64,000 nt of DNA from Perkinsus olseni (GCA_013115135.1 JABANP010000141.1:1-64000); one strand, 5' to 3'; counted from the stretch's first letter, positions 52,813-63,367 are shown. Translations and numbers: made by a program. The notes: generated by a model from the sequence alone, not told the origin.

Positions 52813-55800
52813 ATGCTCCACCGCAGGCTCTCGGCTCTAATTCGTTCAGATACAATCGGCAGCGTCGCTGCGGACAAGGCTTCTCTAGTGGAGATTAGAG
52901 GTGGGTGGTAGAGGTCGTAGGTTCGATTCCTTGCAGTGGCATTTCGTCTCACAGATATCGATTCAATTGTGAATGTTGAGTTGCCTGACGGAGATGACAT
53001 CAGAATGATAGCGGCATGCCGAGACTGTCTGCTTGCTCTCGGTGGGCTCCTCGGGAATTACACGGTATCACTGGGGATCGAACCCGGGACCTTCTCAGGG
53101 AGATCTGGCAAGTTGTACAGCGCGGCCACTGAGATCTCACAGTCGCCAGCGCCGCGCGGGGTCGGCGGCGCTGCGAGCCTCCCTGATGGTAACGGATGGA
53201 AGGAGGTGAAAGCTGCTATAGGTCGGATTGATCCGCAGAAGTGCAGCGCTTTAGATACCATCTTTTCGCGAAATCACAATTCGGTACATCGCTTGTGGGG
53301 GCAGCACATGCTTCGCAATCACACAAGGAGGCGATGTGTAGGTCGTTGCCAGCTGCTGCCTGACAGAATTTCGATTCCACGAGAATTAGCAAGATTATGG
53401 CGATCTGAGTAGATATTCTTGGGGGACAAATTTTGCGGGGGAGGCGGCCAACTTGGGATCCATCAGCTCAGTACCACGACTCTCGAGTCGATTGACTAAG
53501 CTGAAGGTGTGAAGAGGTCCCGGGTTCAAATCCCATCGGGAGTTTTTCTCTATTAAGATCCTCAAGATAGCAGTAGGAGGTAACCACTGCCTCGGAATAA
53601 CAGGATTACAGCAATGCGTGGCTTGGGGTGAAAACACATGTGGCCAGTTAGGGGTGAGTTGAGGAAACGCAAGATTAGCAAGATTCCCTAGTTTCTTCGT
53701 AATTTCTTTGTAGATCGGCAAGAAACTCTCGTCGAGCAACCAGCCACTCTTCGTGAATATGCCGGCTCGAACAGATAAGGAAAGTAGGGCGGAGCGAAGC
53801 GATTACCATTCACCATTTTCGCTCAGACTGTGATGATCATCATATGACTGTCGTTGATATCGCTGCTGGCTGGGCCCACTCCGTCTTTGTGGACAATAAC
53901 GGACATGCATACAGGTCACTCTGCCTCGAGCGGTGGCGTATCTTAGGTCGAACCCTGCCTCTTACGAACCAAATACGTCTAGTACTGGCCTATTCACCCA
54001 ACCGCGAGATCCCCAACCTTCCCTTCCTCAGTTTTGGTCTAAATTCTCATGGTCAACTCGGACTGAATGACACCCGATCTCGCTGGTCACCGGAGGTGAT
54101 CACGACACTTCGGTAGGCCTTAAGGGTCTATCGATTCTGGGGTATCTTTGTCGCTCAGAGAGGTCACGCATATTGGTTGTGGTAAGCTGTTCACAGCAGT
54201 GTGGGCGATGGGAACAACGAGAGCCTCTCGGGGAGCCAGGGGCGTCTACTATGCTGGGAAGGTCGACCTGCTCACTGTTAATGCTGATCTCTGAGGGTGA
54301 CAAGGATATCTTCAGAATCTTCGCAGCGCGCCACCGGTTGGCGCGGTCGTTGATGCGGACCCTGAGGAGCCGAATGAGGTGACAGCGGCCACTAAGGATC
54401 ACGATGGACTTTTCTCGAAGAAGTTTGTGAGACGGCAGGAGCGTAGGTGCCGATGGCGAACGACCTGGAGTGGCGATGCGCACGCGTGCAGGTCCGCATA
54501 TTTTCACCGCCACTGGCAATTCGACGGCGAAATTCACAGGGCCACTGGTGAGAGTCCGATGAGCTTATCATGGTCATTTACGGATTTCAGGATATGCGTC
54601 CGCCGTTTCCGTCGGAGTATACTCTGTCGGCGCCTATTACTGCTATATCAAGCATGCTAGCCTCGGATAATGTGAGCCCTGTGCTCGGTATCATCATACC
54701 ATCTTTTTCGCAAATCATCAGATGGTGTACGTCTTCGCTTCGACACATATAGCAGCGCTCTCTCCGAGTATTGCAAACCTCTCCGGTGGTACTCGAGTGG
54801 CCATTCATGTTACGGGTGAGTGTATCTTCCAACCTTGCAGGATACAAACTAGCTCAAGTTGCTCTCAGGCCTATCATATCCTTCTTCAACCCCCAGTTCC
54901 CTCGGCCAGGCTCGTGTCCGTCTGACCCGTCAAAGCCCAGCACTTGACCACATCGTTGATGCCCAGATTGATGTCGGGGTGGCCCCGTGGGGCTTCTCAC
55001 GTCCACTCTCTCCTTCAGGAACTTTCACCTGGACGGATCTGTTTCGACTTTCCCGACCTCTCCCTCTCCCCACTGGCGCCACTGGTAGAGTCGGCAACCG
55101 CTCCCACCTTCCTGGGCGTCCAGGTGGGTTCGATCCGAGGGAGAGGGAGTTCTCTGTTATTTTTTTCCGTGGGAATTTCTGCTCAGTTATCGTTGGACGA
55201 CGGGCTCTCCTGGACGGCCTTGGACGAGACTCAGCCAAAAATAGCCGTGATGAAGTTCCCGGAAAGGCAGCTTGTGGTAAGTCCTGATTTGTTCCTTCCT
55301 GACCTATTCCGAATCTTGCGCGCTCGACCTGAAGATTCCTCCCAGGTGGTGCCCAACTGTGCTTCTATGACTGGTGGTGCCCCATTGACTGTGTTCCTGC
55401 CCGGAGCCCCTGGCCTGACGGTCGAAGGCGAGCCCGCTGGCGGCCCGCCTGCCCTTCCTGATAACCTCCCGGTGGGCGTGACGGCATGTGACAGCATCTC
55501 TCGTCTCGGCACTTGACATCTAGAGCATCCTCTAATGGAATGTCACACCCGAGACGAGTCCCTCCAGTGACGTCATCCCCTTCCAATCTGCCGCCCGTCT
55601 CCTCTCGGTGCCCCCCCCACTCTCACCGGGGTTTTCTGTTCAGGATGATTCGTTATTGGCACTCTTCACCATTGAGTGCCGGTCGAAGGCTGTTGACTCG
55701 GAGGACTTCGATGACGTGTGAGTGTAGCGGAGCCTCCTGATTCGCCTCCCCTTTGATTCATAGCCTCTGAGGGTTCCACCTGACTGACTTGGTTTCCGGC

Positions 55801-58041
55801 ATGTGTGGCACAACCTGATTCCTCAGTATTTGCTTAAGAATCTCATGGGACGGAATCCTTGGGGTCGTGTTGGCGCACCCTTGGAAGTCTCCTCTGCCTC
55901 GCCCAATACGGAGAGAATCGCCCCACCTGGGTTTCGAACCCGGGACCTCTGCTGTGTTCGCTATAGCAAGCATTTTGCAGGTACGCTGACCGCGAGATGC
56001 TTGTGGATGCCAAGCCGAGGGAGAAGGTGAAAATCAAGGTACCTGGTTGGAGGTCTATTAATGTAACCCAGAGGACCCGGTGAGCTTCGCTCCGCCGTAT
56101 CTTTCAGGGAGTCTCTTGCATCTGCCCCTCCTTCGACCCCGACATCATCGGCTCGTCAGCTGGTGTTTCCGTCCAAGTCAGCCTCGATGAGGGCCAGACC
56201 TTGCTGGGTCCGCCCCTTCCCTTCAAGGTGAATCCTCCTTTAGCGGAGCGAAGTTTTTTCTGTCGTTCCGTTTAGGTATTTTCGTTCATGATTGATCGCA
56301 TCGTGCCGGCTGTGGGCGAAGCGGCTGTCTCGACGAGAATGGAGGTTGTCCTGGGCGGCCGGATGCCGGTGGTGACAAAGAAGCCGAGGATTGGAGTAAA
56401 GCTCCGCGACACAATTTGTCGCGCGCCGCGAAAATTACATTAGGCTATCCTGCCTGGTAAGAGCGATGCAGCGGGTCGGAGACGGAGACCCCTGATGAGG
56501 GAAATGCCGGAGGCAGTCGCGGAGGTGAGAGCTTCGCTCCGCCCGAAAATTGAATAGTTTCTCGATGTACATGCGTGCATACCAACTTTTTCGAAACTCT
56601 CGCTGGTCATGGTTATAGCCAGGCTAGGGTGGACGGCACCATCCGCATCTTCTTCACGATGCCCAGCTTGGAAGATTTACTTCCGGAAAAGACTGTGGCT
56701 GTCGCCGAGGTGAGCGTATCTTGCGCATGCGTGCAAGTCATGAGTTGTCCTGTATGTTGCTAGAGATACCTGAAGATTCCGATCGAAGTATCTCTGAATG
56801 ACGGTGCTGAGTACTCGGAGGACGGATTTTCGTTCACGTGAGGCATGGGCAATGAATTTTGTGGCGCAGTGACTTTCAGTTACCTCTTGCCGCAGGGAGC
56901 CGAGGGAGGTCAGCAATTTTCACGCGTCGCTCCGCTAGGCATTTTTCAGATTCGCCCACCTTCACGGCAGCCCCCGGGCTTGTATAAGAAGCCTGAGGAG
57001 TGGACGGAGGGTGAGGAGGCTGAATTAATGAGAACAGAAATCGCTTCGCTCCGCCTTTCTCAGAGGACAACAGGATTGACGTATCCGCTGCGATACCGGC
57101 TGGGACAGAGATGTGCGTCCGGCTGACGGAAGGCGATTTGCCAGTGGATCTAGTATATGCCGACGCGAAGATCAGGCTCAGGTGAGACACCCTTCGCTGT
57201 GCGCACTTCGACCCTTAGAATAGGGTTTTCCGCGCGCTCTTGCAACTGCAAATTCGCAACTGCAAATTCATGAAGTTGCTGCAGTTGCGCTATAGCCCTA
57301 ATTCACGTGAAGTTGCGCGACACAATCGATCAGGTGGGCGGGCGAGAAGTGTGGTCTGCGCAGTAAGGTCGAGACAGTTGTCCGCCGAAGGCGGACCGAC
57401 AAAATTGACTCAGTGTTCTTTCGCTCGCTCAGGGATCGATGGATGCCCTTCGGTGGAGAGTAAGATGATATTCCTGCAATCTGGCGAGGAGTAGCTGGCT
57501 CTATGAGAACTCCGGGTCGCCCAATAAGTATTTTATGGCGCGCGCGCAGCGCGCGAAAGAAAATTTCCTACTTCATGCAGTTGCAAATTCAGCAACTGCA
57601 AATTCATGCAGTTGCACCGGTGGTGTTGAAGTTGAATTAGGTGCAAACCCTACCTTAGAATCTTCGCTGTGCGTGTAGATACGTTCTTGATGGAGAAGAT
57701 GAGGCAGAGGGTGCGGAATTGAAGCCTCCGGCGGATCTGGAAGTGAATTCTCCCTTGAGTGCGAAGCGTATCTTTTAACCTCACAGGTCATGGCGGGAAT
57801 CTCCTTCCACGGAGAGAAGGATATCCCGGTGGTTGAGTTCACCACTCCTGACGTCACGGCGTCGCAGTTGGCCATGGAGTTGGGGACGGTGGTTGCGATG
57901 GAGGTGTCCTTTGCAATAGACGGCCAACACTTCCATGAGGTGACCTCCAGAGTCGGCCCAATGCAGTTATCGGACAGTCAGGTTGTTGATGACGACGGCC
58001 AGGCTGTGCGGTTTCTCTGCGAAGTATCTTCAGACTCATGA
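52813..58041 (+). CDS. RCC1-repeat plus IPT/TIG-domain protein, many exons
   Basis: Early exons are certain in phase: 52813-52900, 52955-53064, then 53143 on. RCC1-type repeats read MIAACRDCLLALGGLLG, YSWGTNFAGEAANLG, ILKIAVGGNHCLGITG...VAWGENTCGQLG and VDIAAGWAHSVFVDNNGHAY...FGLNSHGQLGLND. IPT/TIG-like parts follow: LSPSIANLSGGTRVAIHVTG, LGVQ joined to LSLDDGLSWTALDE, SMTGGAPLTVFLPG, VSVQVSLDEGQTLLGPP and VSLNDGAEYSEDGFSF. The last exon (VMAGISFHGEKDIPVVEF...) stops at 58039-58041. RCC1 propellers often bind chromatin, GTPases or ubiquitin factors; IPT folds are immunoglobulin-like. The combination is not one I can name. Middle joins are unresolved, and at least four introns are tRNA-like. 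Confidence 0.65.
52901..52954 (+). repeat. 54-nt tRNA-like intron (sense), intron 1 of the RCC1/IPT gene
   Basis: The join is in phase 1 (VEIR/DIDSIVNVELPDG). The intron contains GGTGGTAGAGGTCGTAGGTT then CGATTCC, a D-arm-like start running directly into a T-arm. Confidence 0.6.
53065..53142 (+). repeat. 78-nt antisense tRNA-like intron, intron 2 of the RCC1/IPT gene
   Basis: The reverse complement reads CTCAGTGGCCGCGCTGTACA (D-arm-like), then CCCTGAGAAGG and CCCGGGTTCGATCCCC (T-arm): all tRNA landmarks in order. It begins GTATCACTGG and ends CTCACAG. Confidence 0.6.
53507..53557 (+). repeat. 51-nt tRNA-like intron (sense), RCC1/IPT gene
   Basis: The join is in phase 0 (SRLTKLK/ILKIAVGG). 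Its core is GAGGTCCCGGGTTCAAATCC, a T-arm. The exon just upstream (CGACTCTCGAGTCG) also looks anticodon-stem-like. Confidence 0.55.
55920..55990 (+). repeat. Antisense tRNA-like sequence at the 3' end of an intron
   Basis: CCTGGGTTTCGAACCCGGG (T-arm) followed by ACCTCTGCTGTGTTCGCTAT leads to the acceptor TTTTGCAG, just before the exon encoding YADREMLVDAKPREKVKIK. The donor was not located. Confidence 0.5.
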
Positions 58042-58137
58042 TGCGCACGAGTGAGGTCGTCATCGTGACTGACAGAGTCTTGTGTTTGGAGCGAATCTAG
58101 CGGAGCGAAGCTTTCGTCGTTTCTTTTGTGTGTCGTC

Positions 58138-59974
58138 ATGGTTCGGCAGTCATCGTCTGGCCGAGAAGAACTGAACCCTGTGGTCGAGGAGGTAGGCGGA
58201 TGGTCGTCGGAGTGCAGACGCAATGGCACTCTCAGTTACGATTAAACCCTTCCGTGGACCCGGACCGGGAAGACCCGGGAAACGATGCCTTGCTTGACTT
58301 CTATAGCGCTGTTGGTCGAGAGGACGAGGAGCTAGTCCGGTAATCCGAAGGTCCATGGTTCGAGTCCCCTGTCGAATTTGATCTGCCCCTTGGCAGGTCG
58401 ATGGTAGCTGACGGACGGCCTCTCGTCAAGTTGAACTCACTGAGAGCCTCGCCGCTGCTTCTGTCTTTGTGGAACAACAACCCTCGAATTCTATCGCTGC
58501 TGTTGGACGCCGGGGCTGATGGAGTAAGCGGCGACAAGAGAAGCGGCTTCGCTCCGCTGCATCATGCTGCCATGTGTCAAGGAGCCTCCGAGTGTATCAA
58601 GGTAAGCCCACATTGACCGTCTTGTGTGGAGGACCCCTTCCCTTCGGGTTAGCTGCTGGTCCAGTATGATGCTGATCTGTTATGTCGGACTTCGAGAGGA
58701 GGCTACACGCCCCTCTTCCTGGCCTGCGCATTGGGGATCACGGATAACGTGGCAACACTACTCGCTATGGCATTGCAGAGTGAGACCGCGCTCACGCCTT
58801 GACCTATTTCATATCTTGCGTGCTTGACCAGAAGATTTTCAGGAGCTCCTGCCGTATCGAGCCTGCCCGGCAGAGCGTTCATTGAGTCCTGCAGCACTAC
58901 GCGCGGCCACACTTGTTTGGTGGCAGCAGTGAGAACAGGAAATCGCGAGCTAGTAGTGAAGGCCGAGTCAAGCCCATGCCCTCCATCAGTGGACAGGTCT
59001 CCCTTCTAGTCCACTGCAGAGCCTCCGTCTTAGCGGCTGATCCTAACGGGATTACTCCAGTGGAGGCGGCGAAGGGACGGTATGGAAGATCATCGGAGAC
59101 TGATCCGCAGAGGTTCGATCCCTGGTAGTTGTATTCTGCTTCAGGGATGACATGCTAGAGGCGCTGCTCGGCCGGAGCGCTCGACGAAAAAGGTAGGTCG
59201 GCGCTAAAATGAGTGTTTCATCGAGTCCCTGTGGTCCGCCTCTCTCGAGCCCACGGAATGGCTTCATCTTTTATCAACATTACTCGGCCTAGGAAGGTTC
59301 AGCATCATTCGGGTGGTTGAGGGCCGGGTATTGAGTATTTCCTCGGAATCCGCGGCGGCTCTTTCAACTTTTGGTTTAGATCACCTTATAGACCACTTCC
59401 AACGGCAGTGGCGGCTGGAGGGCTGCATCGCTCCGCCTCCTCCTCTGAAAATATTCCGTCTCCGTTGGCTCGGAGAGTGCTACCTAGCAGATCACTACCA
59501 CCACGAAGGGTAGGACTGGTTTGAGGAAATGCAAGAGTGCAAGTGACACACTTGTTGTCAGGGTGGAGGCTTTCTTGGAATCTCCTTTCGGCGGGATGGT
59601 CGCGCTGGTTTCTTGAACCCAATGTCGATCGGGAGGGTCCCGGAGGCTGCACGCATGCGCAGAGTCAGATCTCAGGCCCAGCAGAATATGAGACTGATGG
59701 ATCGAAATTTGGTCGTCCAGCCGATGGCTGTGCGTGAGACATTTTCGCGCGCCACGAAATTGGCCTCTTTCAGGCGAGCGCGAGTGTGCGGCAGTACGAG
59801 ATGCTGCTTTCCGAGGAGGGTGTATTGAAATCTCAACGATTGCTCGAGAGTCAGGTTGGGGGACCACCAGGAGAGACAGCGAGAGGCCTGAGGAAGATTC
59901 TGATAGAAAAACAGAAAATTGGCAGACGGCAGGTTCTGGAAGGCCTTGACCTCATGCGCTGGTGTTGCTGTTGA
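58138..59974 (+). CDS. Ankyrin-repeat protein
   Basis: Exons in phase include 58138-58191, 58236-58339 and 58397-58601, then LLVQYDADLLCRTSRGGYTP, RAPAVSSLPGRAFIES, VSLLVHCRASVLAADPNGIT and DDMLEALLGRSARRK (from 59145). Ankyrin consensus is seen four times: ASPLLLSLWNNNPRILSLLL, GFAPLHHAAMCQGASECIK, GYTPLFLACALGITDNVATL and GHTCLVAAVRTGNRELV. The C-terminal part (PTEWLHLLSTLLGLGRFSII, then a basic helix and MLLSEEGVLKSQRLLESQ) has no recognised domain, and the product ends MRWCCC. One join (near 59190) is unresolved. Two introns are tRNA-like, and one carries CGCGCGCCACGAAATT. Confidence 0.65.
58340..58396 (+). repeat. 57-nt tRNA-like intron continuing from exon sequence, ankyrin gene
   Basis: The join is in phase 2 (DEELVR/SMVADGRP). 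The intron contains GAAGGTCCATGGTTCGAGTC. The exon before it (GTTGGTCGAGAGGACGAGG, then AGCTAGTCC) supplies the matching D-arm and anticodon-arm half, so the tRNA-like unit straddles the splice site. Confidence 0.55.
59080..59144 (+). repeat. 65-nt tRNA-like intron (sense), ankyrin gene
   Basis: The join is in phase 2 (EAAKGR/DDMLEALL). The intron contains CGCAGAGGTTCGATCCCTGG, a T-arm with adjoining variable region, followed by TTCTGCTTCAG. Confidence 0.55.
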
Positions 59975-60080
59975 TGTTGAGAATTTGGCTTTGTGTTTAG
60001 CAAGCTTTGACCTAAGATTCCTCACTTCCCTTGCAGAGATAATCTATCGTTTATCGATCGATCCTCGATCCTCTCCTCGT

Positions 60081-63000
60081 ATGTCGACCATTCGACCAGA
60101 CCTATCGAATTCCCTTCCCTGCCTTGCCGCTACTACCGTCCCTGAGAAGAATGAAAAACAACAACAGAATACCCTGGAAGGTTGCCAACCTACTCCCGCG
60201 GACGGTGAGCCATTTCGTCTGCCTCTCTCTGTTCAATAGGCCCCCTGCTCCCCGGAGACCCCCTGCTGCTCTCCGGGTGAGCGGTCGCGCTTTTGAATTC
60301 TCGCGCGCCCTGAAATTGTCAGCACTGTGGAAGGCGGGGGGGGGCAGGGTGGCGCTCAGTTAACCAATTCTGAAATTCATAGTGGAATCTGGAGTTGCAT
60401 ATTGCTTGTAGAAAAAAATCCAGAATCGGCCCTGAGTCTCGAAAGTAGCTTATCGAACAGGAGGATGGCGTGTGGAATACCTCGTTGATTTCAGAATCTT
60501 CACCAACCTCCTCGGCTCCAATAGGGGCTGCTGCTGCTGCCTCCAACTCTAATCGTCCTTCCAGTGGCCGGATACCGGTCCTATTCCTCCTGTCGGTAGA
60601 TAATGTCGGCAGGTTGATTGGAAAACAAGGAAGGATTATCAATCAGGTTAGCGGTCGGGAGAGTACCATCTCTTCGCTTATTGATGAGCCCTTTCGCCCT
60701 TTTATTGATAGGCCTGAGGTTGACCTATTTCGTATCTTACTAGGATGTTGGCTGGGATATGCCGTCGCCTGTGCCTTCCAGAAGAGGACTTCGATCCTCA
60801 ACGCGTGGAGAGGGAGATCTTCCGAGCTGACTCTAAGGTGAAGTTTTCCACATCCTCCGCCCCGGAGACCCTCGTTAACTTCCCATCCCTCAGGTTTCGT
60901 CCGATACCTGCTGCATTTGCCTGCTCATCCCGGGTAAGCTCCATCAGCGCCCACTAGCATCTCGCACAGCTGAGTCCAGGTAGTACGCTGCCGGGCATGA
61001 TCGGTCATGAAGGACAGACCGTGAGGAGTCTCCAAGCCGATACAGGCTGCATAATTCAATTCGTCACAGAGCCTGTTGTTGGCACTCCCAACTTTAGAAG
61101 GTCAGCCAGTGAGGGGTACCGACTTGAGTGACCGTGTTGACGATGTAGGTGCCGCATCACTGGATGCTGGCCGAACCTGGGTAGGGCAGTGATTGCTGTC
61201 GTTGAGAAATTGCAAGATTTGCAAGATCGAGGACGAGCTGGGGTTTCCTTCCCCGGTGGATGGGACCCTCTCACCAACCCAGGAAGACTGGAAGATAACG
61301 AGTTGGCCGCTAATTGTAAGTCGCCCGTTGGATTGAACCCGGGAGCTTCGCAGTGAAGTCGGACGGTCTGCCCTGTTGATCAATCAGCTCCCTCTTCAAG
61401 TCGCGACATTGGCCTGCCCTCTCTCGCTGTTATCGAGCCGAGTAGATTCCTGGTGTCACCTCAAGAGGCCGCCTGGCTCCTCGGCAAGTCGGGTAGGTCA
61501 AGTTCCTGTCCGCCGTCAACGATCGGGAGGCCCCTCTTAGGTCGAAAAATTAATCGCCTCCGCGACAAGTACTCTCCCGCCGTATCCATCAACGTTGATA
61601 CGGTCACTCCGGAATGGAGGGTAGTACTACTTATCGATCATCCGGGCGCGCGATAAGGCAGTTTTCTCTTCAGGTGGTGTCGGTTGGACTATCTTCACCT
61701 TATTCCCGTTCGGCCTCTCTAAGGAAGGCTCACGCCCTGCTGGACCTCCTCGGCGATCTCGAAAGGTGGGTCATCCATTTTAGGATTTCTTAACCTGTCG
61801 GTGGTCTCCTCAATGGCTCTCTCGTGGTGATATCTTCATTTCTATTGTCCACCACCTTCGACCTTAGGGCTGCCGGGGACGTATGGCAAGGCATGGCAAA
61901 CTCCTCTGACGGCCCACCGTCGTATGTAATGTTAGATACCCGACACCGGCCGTGATCGGTCCGAATGCTTCTTCGGTGGAGGCCAACTTCTTCCTCCGTC
62001 ATTCTGGCTCTAAAATGAAGGTGTTGATTCCACCGGAGCTCTTCGGGGCGGTGATGGGCCGTGGTGGAGAGAGGATGCGCAGACTTACTAGGGCCACAGG
62101 AGCCGCTATACAGAAGTACCGCCGCTGGGATTCGAACCTGCGAAGGGGTGGAGCTCACCGTTTTTCAGAGTTAGACCCTCGGACTCCCCTTTATCCACTG
62201 GAGACACTCTGACGGAGTCGGTTATTCGCAGGACTCTGAGCTCCCACCGACTCATCGAAATTTCGGGCACGTCTAAGCAGAAGGCTGGTAAGTCGACCCG
62301 TCAGCAATCATCCGAAATCTGATGGGGGGGTACCGGGTACTATGATCACCCTCCTTCGAGAAACCCCTACGGGACCCAACTTCCCTACTCGCCAATAATT
62401 AGGTCTTCGGTGCGAATAGCGTACAACGCTGGTGAGGTGTATGACTCGTTGACTACAAATAGCTGTTGGCATGATAGAATTCAAAGCTCGTGCCCCCCGA
62501 CTGTATCTTCGTCCTGTGGTAGCCTCCTCTCATCTCATCTGTGTTCCTCAGACGCTATCTTGAGGGTGGTCCAAATCATGGATCGCAAAGCTCTGGACAT
62601 CGCCGGCATCCCGGATGACGACCGTAAGGATTACTACCCGAATAGTTCATCGTCATCCATCTCATAATTCTTTAGGTGACTCTTCTTCCGGCAGCCCATC
62701 CGTCGCCTCCCCCCGCTCCCCTTCCACCAGCGTTCATCGTGGTGGTAACAATTCCAACGGCATTACGGAGAGGCTCAGTGAGTGTGTTATTGTTATTGAG
62801 CAAACGGTTGAGTGTGGCGGTAGGTGCTTTCGAAAGGAGTGTCCGCGAGGCCCAGTCGATGCCACAGCTCATCAACACCTATGTCACGATGACGGTGAGA
62901 ATTCAAGCCGGTCAATCGAATGGTCCGGGTTCAATCCCTTCAAAGAACGCTCAGAATATCGTGTTCGGTAGAGCTTTAGTCATCGCCACCTACCTCAGAT

Positions 63001-63367
63001 CGTCCTTCCTTCTCTACCTCAAGCTCAGCTACTCCTCGCCGAAGCCGGTGGGATTCTTCAACAAACCGGATGCCGCATCACAGTGGGCGGCTTCGTTCCC
63101 GAGTAAGACGGCTCTCTTCTCTCATCGAACGATCGTCCCCTTTCCCTCAGCATATCTCTCCATCCCAATGATTCCCCTAATGGAAGAAGCGCCTTCGACC
63201 TGCCTGGCTCATCCACTTCCTCGCCATCATCGTCGTCCACTCGTGGTGGCGTCCTTGCTTGGCTGACCGGCACTCCACTCCAGAACACCCATGCCTTCTT
63301 CCTTATTCAGCAGTATATCGCGGCGACTAGGATGCTCCATCAAAGGCCATCCTACTACACCCACTAA
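60081..63367 (+). CDS. Multi-KH-domain RNA-binding protein
   Basis: KH domains bind single-stranded RNA through a GxxG loop. At least four are visible: DNVGRLIGKQGRIINQ, STLPGMIGHEGQTVRSLQ, SPQEAAWLLGKSG...RKINRLRDKYSP and PPELFGAVMGRGGERMRRL; a fifth, degenerate one may be GGILQQTGCRITVGGFVP. Exon 1 is 60081-60204 (MSTIRPDLSNSLPCLAATTV), then a 290-nt intron to 60494. Several later exons join in phase (one intron 62116-62231 is tRNA-like). A Ser-rich linker (SSSGSPSVASPRSPSTSV) precedes the end QQYIAATRMLHQRPSYYTH at 63367. If a 31-nt intron at about 62647-62677 is not removed, the product stops at 62667. The layout resembles NOVA/PCBP-type splicing regulators, but orthology is not claimed. 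Confidence 0.7.
60366..60465 (+). repeat. ~95 bp dispersed intronic repeat, copy 4
   Basis: This copy lies in intron 1 of the KH gene (60205-60494), 57 kb from copies 1-3. It shares TTCTGAAATTC, TGGAATCTGGAG, GTAGAAAAAAATCCAGAAT and TTATCGAACAGG. The same intron also contains CGCGCGCCCTGAAATTG at 60302-60318. Confidence 0.5.
62116..62231 (+). repeat. 116-nt antisense tRNA-like intron, KH gene
   Basis: The join is in phase 2 (ATGAAIQK/TLSSHRLIEI). The reverse complement carries GTCTCCAGTGGATAAAGGGG, a long variable region and GCAGGTTCGAATCCCAGC, like a degenerate class II tRNA (Ser/Leu type). Confidence 0.6.

Noticed and set aside
2871..62945. Many T-arm-like sequences as functional tRNA genes
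   Set aside because: Only the two tRNA-Ser copies form a paired acceptor stem and good anticodon arm. The others fail one or more stems and lie in introns, so I list them as tRNA-like.
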